A stretch of 64,000 nucleotides of DNA from Omphiscola glabra (Eukaryota > Mollusca > Gastropoda > Lymnaeidae). The translations under genes were made by a program, and so were the position numbers. The stretch is from contig OZ024795.1 in NCBI GenBank assembly GCA_964017045.1, positions 51,136,850 through 51,200,849 on the forward strand. Reading direction: 5' to 3'. Below, piece by piece: positions 11,371 to 23,442 of the stretch. The first letter of the stretch is position 1. Every line of letters starts with the position of its first letter. The notes below the pieces were generated by a model, which saw only the letters and a program-made list of their open reading frames with translations, had not been told where the DNA came from and did no database searches.

Positions 11371-11941
11371 CCTGTCCGCCAATGGCTTGGCACTCTCGTA
11401 ATACACGCCCCTTGCTTGCGGGTCAGCTATCATTATTCTTTATTACTTCCCTTTACTGTGTTTATTTTGGATGGATTGTCTGGACTTACTTAGTTTGGGG
11501 TAACAGCTACAGGAAAATGCTGTTAGATTTATATGTTATGATAATCATGTTATATGTTATGATATTATGTCCACCAAGCAACATACATATATATATTTAT
11601 ATATATATTCAATGACTCATTGCAAACATTTCTTTAGTCACAGGCAAATTATTTAAGTTGATTCGTTCAAGTTATATACGGTACTTTTATTAATCACGAG
11701 TTACGAAGTGAGGGCGGAGCTTTTTCTTTTTTTTTCAGTTCATTTTAATTTGCATTGGTTGATTTGAGAACAATTGTTGAGCTGTTGTTGTTGGCTTGGC
11801 AAAGTGATTAGGGGGTGTTGACTCATGTTCAGCCATATCATTTAGTGAAATGTCCTTGCAGAAAAATGGAGTTAAAGTTTTTTGTGTTTTTATTAAAACT
11901 AAGTGTAAGCATTTTCATTGGTTTTTTTACATTATATGGGT

Positions 11942-11972
<31 letters not shown>

Positions 11973-12174
11973 TATTCCTTGAGCCGAATGGTGAAATAGA
12001 TAATGATGTATTTATTGCTGAGCTGTTGAAGGGCCATCGCCACATTGAGAGTTGCCAGGTGCTACATTTTTCACAGTTAGGGGGTTATTCAGATGGACAT
12101 AAATATCCTAAATAAAAATAACCCGTTTGAAAAGTTTAAAATATTCCCTTATTTTGCCAGGGGGGAAACAGAAA
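11371..12174. other. Intergenic DNA, no gene recognised
   Basis: Contains a short AT microsatellite near 11587-11608 and several poly-T stretches. No conserved coding sequence recognised. Confidence 0.4.
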
Positions 12175-12363
12175 CAACCTGGCAACCTTAAGTTACTACA
12201 GCCTGGCAACCTTAAGTTTCAACAACCTGGCAACCTTATGTTTCAACAACCTGGCAACCTTAAGTTACTACAACCTGGCAACCTTAAGTTTCAACAACCT
12301 GGCAACCTTAAGTTTCAACAACCTGGCAACCTTAAGTTACTACAACCTTGCAACCTTAAGTTC
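12175..12363. repeat. 24-bp minisatellite, about 8 copies
   Basis: The unit contains CAACCTGGCAACCTTAAGTT. Being a multiple of three it leaves a frame open (QPGNLK repeats), but there is no splice or start context to make it a gene. Confidence 0.92.
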
Positions 12364-12797
12364 ATCATTATGTGAATCTAAATGGCCTTACATTTTTTAA
12401 ATATCTTTAAACAATTTTTTTTTAAATTTTAAAACAATTAGAAATACATATCAATGATAACTTAATAGTGACTTTATAGCTATGTTTCTTAAGTTAGATT
12501 TCATTATAAATATTTCATTTCCTGTTGATTTATTGCAATATACTGGATAATTGCTGTTTCCTGAAACCAGGAATCTTTTTTTTTTTCTTCAAAGTTCTTC
12601 TTCTCCATTTTTCTTGATTGCACCACAAGTTGAGAACTGCTGGCCATAATCACATTGGCTGGATGCCTCCATTAGTTTTATTTGCTTCTTCCATTATTCA
12701 AATTTGTTAACATATCAGGAGAGACAATAAAACTAAAACTAATTTCCCCTAGTAAACTGCCTTGTGTATGTGTGCTTTTATTTTTATATTCACACTT

Positions 12798-13478
12798 GCT
12801 ACAAGTGTGGAACATTGAATGCTACAAGTGTGGGGCATTGAATGCTACAAGTGTGGGACATTTAATGCTACAAGTGTGGGACATTGAATGCTACAAGTGT
12901 GGGGCATTGAATGCTACAAGTGTGGAACATTGAATGCTACAAGTGTGGGGCATTGAATGCTACAAGTGTGGGACATTGAATGCTACAAGTGTGGGACATT
13001 GAATGCTACAAGTGTGGGACATTGAATGATCCATCTGTGGGACATTGAATGCTACAAGTGTGGGACATTGAATGCTACAAGTGTGTGACATTGAATGCTC
13101 CAAGTGTGGGACATTGAATGCTACAAGTGTGGGACATTGAATGCTACAAGTGTGGGTCATTGAATGCTACATGTGTGGGTCATTGAATGCTACAAGTGTG
13201 GGTCATTGAATGCTACAAGTGTGGGTCATTGAATGCTCCTACTGTGGGTCATTGAATGATACATCTGTGGGTCATTGAATGCTACAAGTGTGGGTCATTG
13301 AATGATACATCTGTGGGTCATTGAATGCTACAAGTGTGGGTCATTGAATGATACATCTGTGGGTCATTGAATGCTACAAGTGTGGGTCATTGAATGATAC
13401 ATCTGTGGGTCATTGAAGGCTCCATCTGTGGGTCATTGAATGATCCATCTGTGGTTCATTGAATGCTCCATCTGTGGC
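12798..13478. repeat. 23-bp minisatellite, about 29 copies
   Basis: The unit is GCTACAAGTGTGGGACATTG plus AAT, drifting in the right half to variants with GGGTCATTG and CATCTG. It abuts a dispersed repeat copy at 13478 without a gap. Confidence 0.96.
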
Positions 13479-13892
13479 GGCTACTTGACCCACTTCCCCT
13501 CAATCTATCGAGCTGAAACATAGACGCGAAGCCGATGACTACATTCTTTCAATTATTTAGCCGCTGCCCCAACCTCCAAAAATCACTTTTTTAAAGGGGA
13601 ATGTGAAGGAAATATGACGTCACTGATTTCACGAAATAACATTCTCGATAACCGTGCTCAGTGAGATTCTTAAAAATATCGCAAGTGCGTGTGGTGTGTA
13701 ATATTTTCTTTTAATTTTCTGATATACTTGATGTCATAAATCTGCGGTGCAAAGGCGGGTGGGGCATTAGAATATTAATATATTTCAGAGGCGTGCAAAA
13801 ATGTGCGAGATTTGGTGGTGGTGGGTGAGGGAGAGCACTAATTGCGATTTATATAAAGTGCGTTATTTGAATGAATATTTTGTCAAATTTTT
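13478..13892 (+). repeat. Dispersed repeat family, copy 1
   Basis: About 410 bp with diverged similarity to 29085-29500 and 39712-40145. Shared blocks include CCACTTCCC...GAGCTGAA, TCGCAAGTGCGT, GGTGTGTAATATTTTCTTTT and GGGCATTAGAATATTAATAT. It lacks the left roughly 60 bp present in the other copies, where the 23-bp array begins instead. No coding capacity; superfamily unknown. Confidence 0.75.
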
Positions 13893-13894
13893 AG

Positions 13895-13915
13895 CCCCCC
13901 CCCCCCCCCCCCCCC
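13895..13915. repeat. Poly(C) tract, 21 bp
   Basis: Uninterrupted C run at the end of dispersed repeat copy 1; the longest of many G/C homopolymers in the window. Confidence 0.95.
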
Positions 13916-16491
13916 GCCCCAAATTGCTCGATATTACATTTGATAAAGCATTGATATGAATCACTTTGTTTTTAGAGGTTGTAATTTTCCCCAGAATCCA
14001 CCACCGGATCACCACCGTCTCATTTTTAATCAGATCATACCGAATGACTTGCATATAGTTTATAGTATCGTTTGTACATTAAGTCTCAAAGCAACAATAG
14101 ATATAAGAAGTTAACATAGAATAGGATGTTAACATAGAATAGGATGTTAACATAAAATTTGAGGTCACATCGTTTTTTAAAAAATGCATCAACAATTTCT
14201 TTTTTATTTGAAACCTAAACCTGGACATTTTAAAACTTGACTTCCCTGGTCTTCAAAAGATGCAAACCTGTCAATCAAATCTTCAAAGTTTGCGATAATC
14301 CATCTGAGCACTTTCAACTGAGAAAATTGCAAGTCCAGAAAGAGGTGACAGTTCCATATGAGTTCGCAACTAGTCCATGGTCAAATGGACTACGATGAGT
14401 CACTTCCTTGTTTTGTCACGTGATACATACCAGCCATTGGTAGGCTTTCTACTACACATAACAACAGATAACAGCTGATCAGCCATTGCCATTATCATTA
14501 ATTTTAAAGCACAATGTTTGTCTCCATCAGCGCTTCCCCAGTGTTAATTAAAAATTTTACTTTTCAAAATATTCTTGAATACACGTGTTTTTTTAAATGG
14601 CATTCATTAAATGTGACAATAATTATAATTCAGTTATGTCATAGAAACATAGGTTTTTGATATTTGAGGTAGTACATAGAGTCACGGGGAAATAGTCTTA
14701 CGGATATTAGATTTGTACCGGTACAGCTTACTAGTTACTAGTTTCAACAAAATAGCTTAAAAATGTGTCCTTCAAAAAAGATGTGTCAATAAAAACTGAG
14801 AGGATTTAGAATATTTCTCTTTAAATTGTAGTTAATGGGTTGTCAACCCCCACTGTGAGGGTGCCACCCGGTGTGGCCCACAACCATCTAGTGACGCCTC
14901 TGTCAGTAGCTACTTTATATCATGGCGGCATGGGGTCGGTATACAGTTTAATGTTGGTCATTGGTAGCGCTTACATGGCCCTGTATTATATTAAAGTAAT
15001 CTAAAGTTGTCATTCACGTTTCATGGCATCAGTTCAAAAACTCCCAATGCGTTTATCATCTGGCCTTTATCGAGTGAGGGGAGAGTGGACCGTGAATGGG
15101 ATGAGCGATGCCCCTTATCCGAGATACGCCTTCATGTTGATATTACTCAAGAACGAAACACTGCGCCTACAGCCTACAGCTATAATAAATGTCACACCAG
15201 GGGCGTGGCTCGCTTTTGCAACACCATGGGGACAATTTGGACACTTCCTACCCTACATAAAACAGGTATGTGGACTCTTGAATAGAAAGACAGGACAATA
15301 GAAGAAGAACGTTTCGGCTAAGAGCCTTCCTCGGCAGACAGGGCAAATGAAAATGCGACAAGAAATAGAAATTGGTTCAAAAACTTAAGTGTTTGCCATT
15401 AATGTTATTGACAAAAAGTTGGGCTTTCCAAAACTAAGATGACAGGAAGTTAAGTTTATGTATCATGATTGTGGAAAATAAGATTTCAACGTGAGATTAC
15501 TAACTGACAGATAATGGGAAACGGTGTGGAAAAAACTTTCTTAGAAACCGGATTTTATTTTTCAGGCGTGGACATTTCAAACCTAGACGTGACGCTCAGA
15601 ACAGGACCTCCCTACTACTACAACACTGCCCATTTGTTATCCTAACCCTAGCTCTAACCCTAACCGAATCGTTTCAATTAACCTTAATGCACACACAAAA
15701 ATCCTCAACCAATCAACCTGGCCAACATGTTTGTAACACATTTGACCTAATCCATGGAAGATGATCTGACACGCGACGAAAGAGTTCAATACGTCACCGC
15801 CATGTTGTGACGACACGATCAGCTGTTTGAGTCTGGTCTCTCTAACATGCAGGTTTGTGTTTTCATGTAGGCCTACATCAACATCATCCAGAAACAACTC
15901 TGTAAGCCTAAAAAAGAACTAAGAATGTTGCAATTTTAAGTCTAATAAAAGTTAATACTTCATTTCATCACTCAAGCATGATACATACGACTGTTCACTG
16001 TTGGTTGCTCTACAGAACGAAGCGTCTACTTAAATGAGGACACCTGCCATTTTAAACTCGCTGCCTGGCAAACAGTTTCTTTTTTAAAAATATGTATTTT
16101 AAGGAATTTCTATTAATAAAATGATTTTTCTTCACAAACATATTATTACATTTTAAATTTGTTACATGATAGTTTACTTTTTAAATTTGGTACATGATAG
16201 TTTATCTATTTTGATTTCATCGACCGAAGATTTAATTACAATTATCTTTCCTTTTTTTAAACATCTTAAGCGCTCGTTGTTTGTTTTTTCTTTAATTTAC
16301 CGCTTAAGGTAATAACAAGTCTAGATCAATTCTTTGTTGCTTTTTATAATCAAATGACTAAAACCCCTTTCCCCCTCTCTCTTTCTCCTTCATATGTCTC
16401 ACTTTCAACCCACCGTCATGCTACTGAATCTGTGCGTACATCAACAGATTGTTCAAAGCCCCCAGTAATTTGTCTAGAGTCGCGACAAGGA
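13916..16491. other. Intergenic region upstream of peroxidase A
   Basis: No confident gene. It holds three short repeats of GATGTTAACATAGAATAG near 14108-14155, a sequence near 14890-14905 ending TAGTGACGCCTCTG that resembles one end of the hAT-type MITE found at 47.7 kb, and two short telomere-like CTAACCCTA stretches near 15639-15664. A TATA-like TATAAT at 16345-16350 lies about 140 bp before the peroxidase A start and is a weak promoter candidate. Confidence 0.4.
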
Positions 16492-19400
16492 ATGAAGCTT
16501 GCATTCTCTGTTAACAGAAGGTGTCTTAGCCTGTTGTTGCTGTGTGTCTGCTGGCGACACGCGTGCTGCTACGATGAAGACCACGAGGAAGAACGTCACG
16601 AGGCTGATCCCAACGGACGTGACGTCACCTGCGACCCAACCAGCCGGTACCGGTCGTTTGACGGCAGCTGCAACAACTTGAGAAACCCCAAGTTCGGAAT
16701 GGCCGGCTCCACTTTCCGGAGAATCCTTCCCCCGAAGTATGAGAACGACGATGGGAGAACTCCGAGGCTGACGGGGGTAACTGGCGCCAAGCTGCCCAGT
16801 CCGCGGTTGGTCAGCGTCACAGTTCACGGGCCCGATAACCACACAGCCTTCGACACGAACATGATGCTGACGCAATGGGGCCAGTTCTTGGCACACGATA
16901 TCACCAGGACGCTACAGGCGAGTTCTAACGGATCTTGCTGCACGTCAGACCTCGTCACTTCTGGTGTCCTTCACCTGGACGTTGTGAACGGTGGTCCGTG
17001 TTTTCCTATCATTGTCGACAGGATGGACCGCCATTTTGATGATATTTCCACAAGGTATTTTTTAAAAGGAACATTTGTTAAATGAACATTCTTTAAATTA
17101 TACAAAAGACCTGTAATACAAGATAACATCTTTAAGGCCGCACTATTATGTTCCATAAAAAGTCAATTTAAAAAAAAAAAAAATTTTGAATGAGATTTTA
17201 TTTCACTCCATTTTTAAGCACGAATAAGTCGTGACAGGAACCCCGATTAATTTGATGGTAAAAAAATTCGTTATAAACATGCACTTAAACAATAAATTAG
17301 AAAATAAATATTTTATGAAAATAGAAATAATGCGAATCTTAGACAGTGTGTACAAAATAATAGTTGTGGCACTAGGAACTTCACAAGGTTTACAAACGGA
17401 AAAATTCAACTGATTTTGGTTATTGGACAGTTTTCGGTTAATAATAAAATGCGTCGAATAATGAAGTTCATGATAACCTAGTAGTGTTTATAAGTTTCGG
17501 AATTATGATACATACAAATACCACTGGGAAAAAAAAAAGAAATTCGTGCAATTTTCAACACCGCTGCCACCATAAATTATGTCACTGTTATATTATCTCA
17601 AGCGTAGATACTTGTCGTCCATCGAGCGCCTCCCCAGGTGGCGAACATAGGAAAGCCCACCAGGTATGAAGGTTACTGGGGCGGAACAAAATCAGAACCC
17701 ACTGGCTTGTCAGAAGTGAAGGGCTGGACAGAGGCTAAGGAATCTTACCCGAAAATTAAGGCAGCTACCAAGAGAGCTTTAAGGGGCAGAGCCCCCCCCC
17801 CCCCCGCCCCGAGATGGTTTTGCGCAGGGCTAACAACCCGGCCATGCAAAAAAAAATAATTTAAAAAGCCACACAGCAAAATAAAACACTGACTGATTCT
17901 GCATCAGTTAAGTCTGAGAGGAATGATGCGGTGAGGCAGGCCAAAGCTCTATTTGGGATTTACTGCCACAGGGGTGGATGGTAATATTAAGCTATAAATA
18001 ATGTTTGAGTCGTTAAGGTTCAAACAATGACTTATTTTTTAATTTAAACGTTCACAATGCTATCCAAAAAGAAGGAAGATAATGATTGCACATAATTAAG
18101 ATATATGTGGAATCACTTCACTTAAATCTCAACTCCTGTAATAAGTTCATAAAATCTCCATTCACTTCGAAATATCCTGTACACCAAGCAAAACCTTGAT
18201 CAATCACATTTTTCATCATGGCTGCTCAACTCTCAAATGTGTTGTTCTCACGTGACCCAACCAAACACTTTGATTGGCCAGTCTTTGCAAGTCCCAATAC
18301 TTTGTATATTAACTATATCAATTGTCAACCATCAGTGGTTCACATAATCATAATGAGATCCGTGACACGGCACGCGAGACAAAGCATTGACACGCGAACA
18401 AAAGAGAAGTTAAAAATAAAGGATGTCGTAGACCAAGATGAGTTCATTATTTTTAAAGCGATACCGAAGGTAGTGAATAGAAAGCAACAAAATATATAAT
18501 TCTTCTATTATTCCTTACAGAAAAATACAAATTAAAAGTTACAAAATTTTAAGATCCACTGGATATCGATACCCAAGACGAATGTCGACACAGCAGCAGA
18601 TGCGTCTACACGGCTTGGGGGCGGGGTGTGTGTGGTGGGGTTGGGGGGGGGGAAAGACGCCCCTTGCACAGCAACACCTTCGTACCTCGCCACCCCAGTC
18701 AGGATTTTCGCAGTGCACTCCGCAACAAACACAATCTTTCCCTTTTTTCGATCCTCGGTTAGGGGGGAATCACCCAGTAGCCAGTAAGGGTTACAAAACA
18801 AAACCAAGGGGAAAGGGGGCCTCTAGAAAACTGCTGACGTCTGATGAATGGTAGAGAATGTTACACACACAAAATGTCCACTATTCCCCACATAATTCAC
18901 GTCTTGGGGATGTTAATCACACACACACAGTCACACAAGGGATGGGGTAATTATTGTGTCCACAGACCCCTGACTGATATGTCAACCAAAACTAAGACAT
19001 GGGTAAAAGTTGCGCTCGATGGTATTTAACTATAAAAATATAAGGGCAAGTAACTATAAAGGAGCATGTAACTATATAAGGGCGTGTAACTATTTGAGGA
19101 CATGTAGCTATATATAAGGGCAAGTGACTATATTTAAGGGCATGCAACTAATTATAGGGGCATATAACTATATCGGGGATATAACTATTAAGGACATGTA
19201 ACTAACTATATAAGGGCATGTAGCTATATAAAAATTTTATATTTTCCAATTAAAAATCAATGTGCTCGTTCTCTTCACCACAGATGTATTGAATTTAAAA
19301 GGTCTGACCATAGAACAGATTTGAACAACACAAGACATCAGTACAATGAGGTCACGTCTTGGATCGATGCTTCTCAAATCTACGGGCACACCGAAGACAA

Positions 19401-20520
19401 GGCCGGGTCTTTGAGGTCATTCAAGAATGGGAAGTTGACAGTAATCACCGTCAACGGGGAGGACTTCCTTCAGGAAAACGTGGAAGCCACGGAGAAGACT
19501 TGCTTCAAACTGCAACCGGGAGATTACTGCTTCAAGGCAGGGGATGTCCGTGTAAACCTTCATCCAGGGTTGTCTGCCCTGCACACCATATTTCTACGCT
19601 ACCACAACAAGATCTGTGACAGATTGAAGGCGATACACGGTGACTGGAGCGATGAGATCTTGTACCAAGAAGCCAGGCGAATCGTTATTGCCGCTATACA
19701 GAGAATAACATACGATGAGTTCATGATTCAGGTTTTAGGCCAAGCGGCGTCGAAATACGGTCTCCTGTTTGGTAACTATAGCTACAACTCTTCCGTTGAC
19801 CCGACACTTTCTAACGTCTTCTCGACCGCCGCCTACCGATTCGGACATTCCTTAGTCTCGAACAGTCTCACGATCAACGGACAAGTCGTGGAGGCTGGAG
19901 ACGTTTTCATGAGGCCGAAATTCGTCTTAAACTCCCTTAAGGACGTGACAGAGGCTTTTCTTCGCGGGCGCTCTCAGGGTGCTGACCGCTGGTTCGCCAA
20001 GGGCATGACGGACCGTATGTTTGAAAAGCCAAATAAGCCTAAGACGGGATTCGACATTGTGGCTAGAAATATTCAACGAGGTCGCGACCACGGCCTGCCC
20101 TCTTATAACGACTGGCTGGAACATTTCGGCTTTCCAAGAGTGACCTTCGAGACCATAGGTCAAGTGTACCGACGCGTCTACCCGTCGGTCGATGACGTAG
20201 ACCTCTACAGTGGCGCTGCTCGCGAGACCGGGGTCTATCAGGGAATGGTCGGTCAACTTTACTCGTCCATTCTGGGCGGTCAGTTCAGGGATCTCAAGTT
20301 CGGAGACCGGTTCTGGTTTGACAACCTCGAAGACATCAGCTCTTTCACCGCCGACCAGGTTCGTCAGATAGCCGGACTGAAACTGTCCAGGGTGATCTGT
20401 GACACGGTCAATGGCATCAGTAAGATTCAGCTCAACGCCTTCCAACCAGTGTCCTCCGGAAATTGTCTCGCCGACTGTTCGACGTTCGCAGATGTTGATA
20501 TAGAGCAATTCTGGGTTTGA
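16492..20520 (+). CDS. Secreted animal heme peroxidase A (two exons)
   Basis: Join 16492-17054 and 19284-20520, 599 codons; phase-2 intron with GT (17055) and AG (19282-19283). The ATG at 16492 is chosen because it opens a signal peptide (MKLAFSVNRRCLSLLLLCVCW); an ATG at 16354 in frame lacks one. The An_peroxidase fold is clear: QWGQFLAHD with distal His135 and Gln131, Ca-binding TSWIDAS, catalytic Arg277 in DVRVNLHPGL, proximal His376 in YRFGHSL, and NIQRGRDHG with the Asn that supports it. Such enzymes use H2O2 to oxidise halides, phenols or tyrosines outside the cell or in secretory compartments. Oddities: the Asp that in myeloperoxidase forms a heme ester (D94) is Ala134, and the second heme-linking acid (E242) is Leu280. 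A near neighbour at 23.4 kb is a tandem paralogue. Substrate is unknown. Confidence 0.92.
17055..19283 (+). other. Peroxidase A intron
   Basis: 2229-bp intron. It holds a run of A and several AT-rich stretches, a GC-richer block at about 17560-17860 that ends in a C run and looks like an eroded transposon piece (not classified), a G-rich block near 18615-18655, and a degenerate tandem array at 19029-19232. No second gene recognised. Confidence 0.7.
19029..19232. repeat. Degenerate minisatellite, about 18-bp unit
   Basis: Around 10 drifting copies based on GGGCATGTAACTATATAA, ending about 50 bp before the exon 2 acceptor of peroxidase A. Confidence 0.8.
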
Positions 20521-20531
20521 GACTATATCAA

Positions 20532-20537
20532 AATAAA
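20532..20537 (+). terminator. Poly(A) signal of peroxidase A
   Basis: AATAAA only 12 bp after the stop codon, implying a very short 3' UTR. The paralogue has the same arrangement. Confidence 0.7.
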
Positions 20538-20615
20538 ATTTATTTTTAGAAAATACCAGACTTTTTTATTTAATCATTTTTCCCCCTTCAGTTTGCAGTG
20601 TGTCACGTGCCTGTG

Positions 20616-20646
<31 letters not shown>

Positions 20647-21437
20647 GATATTCTTTAAATAATTGTTTACGTTTATAAGGCTTGTAGTGTGACGTAGAGC
20701 GCACGTAGTGTGATGTAGGGAGCATGCAGTGTGATGTAGAGCGCATGTAGTATGACGTAGAGCGCAGGTGGCTGATCAAGTTTTGTCGTACTCGAAATTC
20801 ACGTCATACAAATATTCCAAGTCATGAAACTTATGTTAATTTTGAAATACTTGAACATTATTATGGTGAAATGAACAAATTCGTTTCTACAATTCCGCTT
20901 TAGATTTCGCTTCAGTAGCTAATGTCGTTGCGACTACGTCTGCAGGTGCGTGTCCAATTTTATCTGAAGTAAAACACTTTATCGTTTGCGACCCCACAGA
21001 AATCCCTGTGCAACGCCGTCGGGGGTCACGTCCCATGGGCTGGGAACCTGTGCTCTAGAAACATATCTACCCTGTCAATATCGGATGTCACTGAAAATAA
21101 ATACAGAGACAAACTTATTGTGTTTGGAATTTAAGAAACTTAAACTGAATGAACAACATGTAATTATGTTTTCTTCCAGGGTAAGACCCACTGTGCCGGC
21201 TCACATTCACATAGAATTACCGAACAGCTTTTGAGAGATTGGCCAAACGGAATACCAGGTTGTTTTATTAATACCTTAATGAGGTTGGCCAGACTGTATG
21301 CCCGGATGTTCTATTAACAGATGTCCGCCAACAAATGACAAATCCTATTTAATACATTTTATTTTCAATGTCCAGTTATCATTGACTTTACTCGTATATA
21401 CATATATTTCATTCGAAAGTAGGAGTGAGATGATGAT
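20538..21437. other. Intergenic, simple repeats only
   Basis: Contains a (TA)14 microsatellite at 20620-20647 and about four 24-bp copies (TAGTGTGATGTAGAGCGCAT) at 20682-20768. The rest has no recognised feature. Confidence 0.6.
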
Positions 21438-21677
21438 CAACTGTTTGTTCATATATGCAATGGAATCAACTGTTTGTTCATATATGCAATGGAATCAACT
21501 GTTTGTTCATATATGCAATGGAATCAACTGTTTGTTCATATATGCAATGGAATCAACTGTTTGTTCATATATGCAATGGAATCAACTGTTTGTTCATATA
21601 TGCAATGGAATCAACTGTTTGTTCATATATGCAATGGAATCAACTGTTTGTTCATATATGCAATGGAATCAACTGTT
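21438..21677. repeat. 29-bp minisatellite, about 8 near-identical copies
   Basis: The unit is CTGTTTGTTCATATATGCAA plus TGGAATCAA. Copies are essentially identical, so the array is young. All three forward frames are open across it because the period is not a multiple of three and no frame contains a stop. Confidence 0.97.
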
Positions 21678-22171
21678 TTTGCATAATATTTAACTTGAAA
21701 ATAATACTAACTATTAGCTGCAATGCTATACTGAATATACCAATAATCAGCGGGGAGGCACAATTGCGGAAGTCCACCCCGGTTTTGCGTCTGGTCAAGG
21801 TAACACCACTGATGTCAACTGTTTGGAGACAGTCTACAAATGACAAAGCTTACCATGATACGGTCAAAAAGTAGCCATGGTTAAAAAGTAGCCATGGTTA
21901 AAAAGTAGCCATGGTCAAAAAGTAGCCATGGTTAAAAAGTAGCCTGTGCGTCCACGTCTACAGCATCTGTTGCTCAACGCTGCCACTGGTATGCATTGAA
22001 CTATGAATGAACAATTAATGTCTTGTTTACTGAGTGCATGTAAATACGTGATCGAGAAATTAAGCGAACGAAATACAACAGCTTGGGGGAATGGGGGCAG
22101 AAGCATTGAAGCCGCGACAACGTAGTCGTGTATAGAGCGTTGCTGATGGATTCTGTTTTAAAGGCATGTAT
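21678..22171. other. Intergenic spacer with short 17-bp array
   Basis: About five copies of GTAGCCATGGTTAAAAA lie at 21868-21945. Nothing else recognised. Confidence 0.6.
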
Positions 22172-22745
22172 TCGATGTGCTATGAGGGTAGCCTCTTAAC
22201 TCTCGGTGTGCTATGGGGGTAGCCTCTTAACTCTCGATGTGCTATGGGGGTAGCCTCCTAACTCTCGATGTGCTATGGGGGTAGCCTCTTAACTCTCGAT
22301 GTGCTATGGGGGTAGCCTCTTAACTCTCGATGTGCTATGGGGGTAGCCTCTTAACTCTCTATGTGCTATGGGGGTAGCCTCTTAACTCTCGATATGCTAT
22401 GGGGGTAGCCTCTTTTCTCTCGATGTGCTATGGGGGTAGCCTCTTAACTCTCGATATGCTATGGGGTAGCCTCTTAACTCTCGATATGCTATGGGGGTAG
22501 CCTCTTAACTCTCGATGTGCTATGGGGGTAGCCTCTTAACTCTCTATGTGCTATGGGGGTAGCCTCTTAACTCTCGATATGCTATGGGGGTAGCCTCTTA
22601 ACTCTCGATGTGCTATGGGGGTAGCCTCTTAACTCTCGATATGCTATGGGGTAGCCTCTTAACTCTCGATATGCTATGGGGGTAGCCTCTTAACTCTCGA
22701 TGTGCTATGGGGGTAGCCTCTTAACTCTCGATGGGGGTAGCTTCT
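22172..22745. repeat. 31-bp minisatellite, about 18 copies, 185-bp higher-order repeat
   Basis: The unit is GGGGGTAGCCTCTTAACTCT plus CGATGTGCTAT. The CTATGTG variant occurs at about 22359 and 22544, and a 30-bp GATATGCTATGGGGTAGCC variant at 22452 and 22637. Both pairs are 185 bp apart (five 31-bp units and one of 30). Confidence 0.96.
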
Positions 22746-22765
22746 TGACTCTTATATATTTTTGC

Positions 22766-22845
22766 TTCTGGTGTGTCTCCTGCTAAAAACTCTTCTGGTG
22801 TGTCTCCTGCTAAAAACTCTTCTGGTGTGTCTCCTGCTAAAAACT
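22766..22845. repeat. 27-bp tandem repeat, 3 copies
   Basis: Three copies of a unit containing TTCTGGTGTGTCTCCTGCTA. Confidence 0.9.
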
Positions 22846-23385
22846 AAAACGGGATACGTACCGTGTTAAAACTGGGTTCTTCAAAACATCTACTGAGATT
22901 TACACGGCTTAAAAAAATCTTAAATAACACCGTGTCTTAATTTTAAATAGTCGCTCTTTCGCTTCCGTAACAATAAACATAAATATAAGTGGAGTTACTG
23001 AGTACGATTTGTTTTCCAAGTTTCTCACGTCCATGTATCTTATCTAATTTAACTTTTACTTTTATTTTATTTTTCTATTTTAAAAAAAAAATAAACATTT
23101 AAGAAAAAACAACAACAAAAATAATTAAAAAATAACGAAACTGTTTAACTGGCAGACTCTCAAATTTGGCTTCTCTACCGTTATAAAAGTAATTGTACCT
23201 GGCACTGTTCTGTGTGTTTTCACTGTAATGATATTTAGTTTTGTGCTCTTTGTTTAAACACCTTTTCGCCCGCTTGACTTTCGGCGCATTCACTTAGATC
23301 AATAAAAGTGCTTTTGTATTTGCATGCTACCAAAGCAAGCCTATCAAATGACTGCTTTATGATCTGCGTCACTGCGACGGCCGCG
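22846..23385. other. Region upstream of peroxidase B
   Basis: AT-rich, with no array and no recognised gene; the promoter of peroxidase B probably begins in its right end. Confidence 0.4.
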
Positions 23386-23392
23386 TATAAAA
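23386..23392 (+). promoter_or_regulatory. TATA box of peroxidase B
   Basis: TATAAAA in a GC-rich setting (GGCCGCGTATAAAATG). A start about 30 bp downstream would give a 5' UTR of roughly 25 bases before ATG 23443. A short upstream ORF (ATG 23420, stop overlapping ATG 23443) exists if transcription starts early enough. Confidence 0.55.
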
Positions 23393-23442
23393 TGAAAAGC
23401 CCATTTGTGTGAGACGTTAATGAGACAGGTGGCGTGTGGACG

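Noticed and set aside
15007..15301. Two overlapping 92-codon frames, one ending at a GTATGT donor-like site
   Set aside because: No recognisable family or partner exon, and the segment contains transposon-like wording (CCAGGGGCGTGGCT). Could be a real exon, but unsupported.
15639..15664. Interstitial telomere repeats (CTAACCCTA); similar short stretch near 59991-60010
   Set aside because: Only two to three imperfect units each; too short to claim.
16354..16491. In-frame upstream ATG extending peroxidase A by 46 residues
   Set aside because: Would bury the signal peptide inside the protein; ATG 16492 fits a secreted peroxidase and the paralogue.
21298..21874. Open frames rich in YAMESTVCSYMQWNQLF
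   Set aside because: All three frames are open because of a 29-bp stop-free repeat unit; not a gene.
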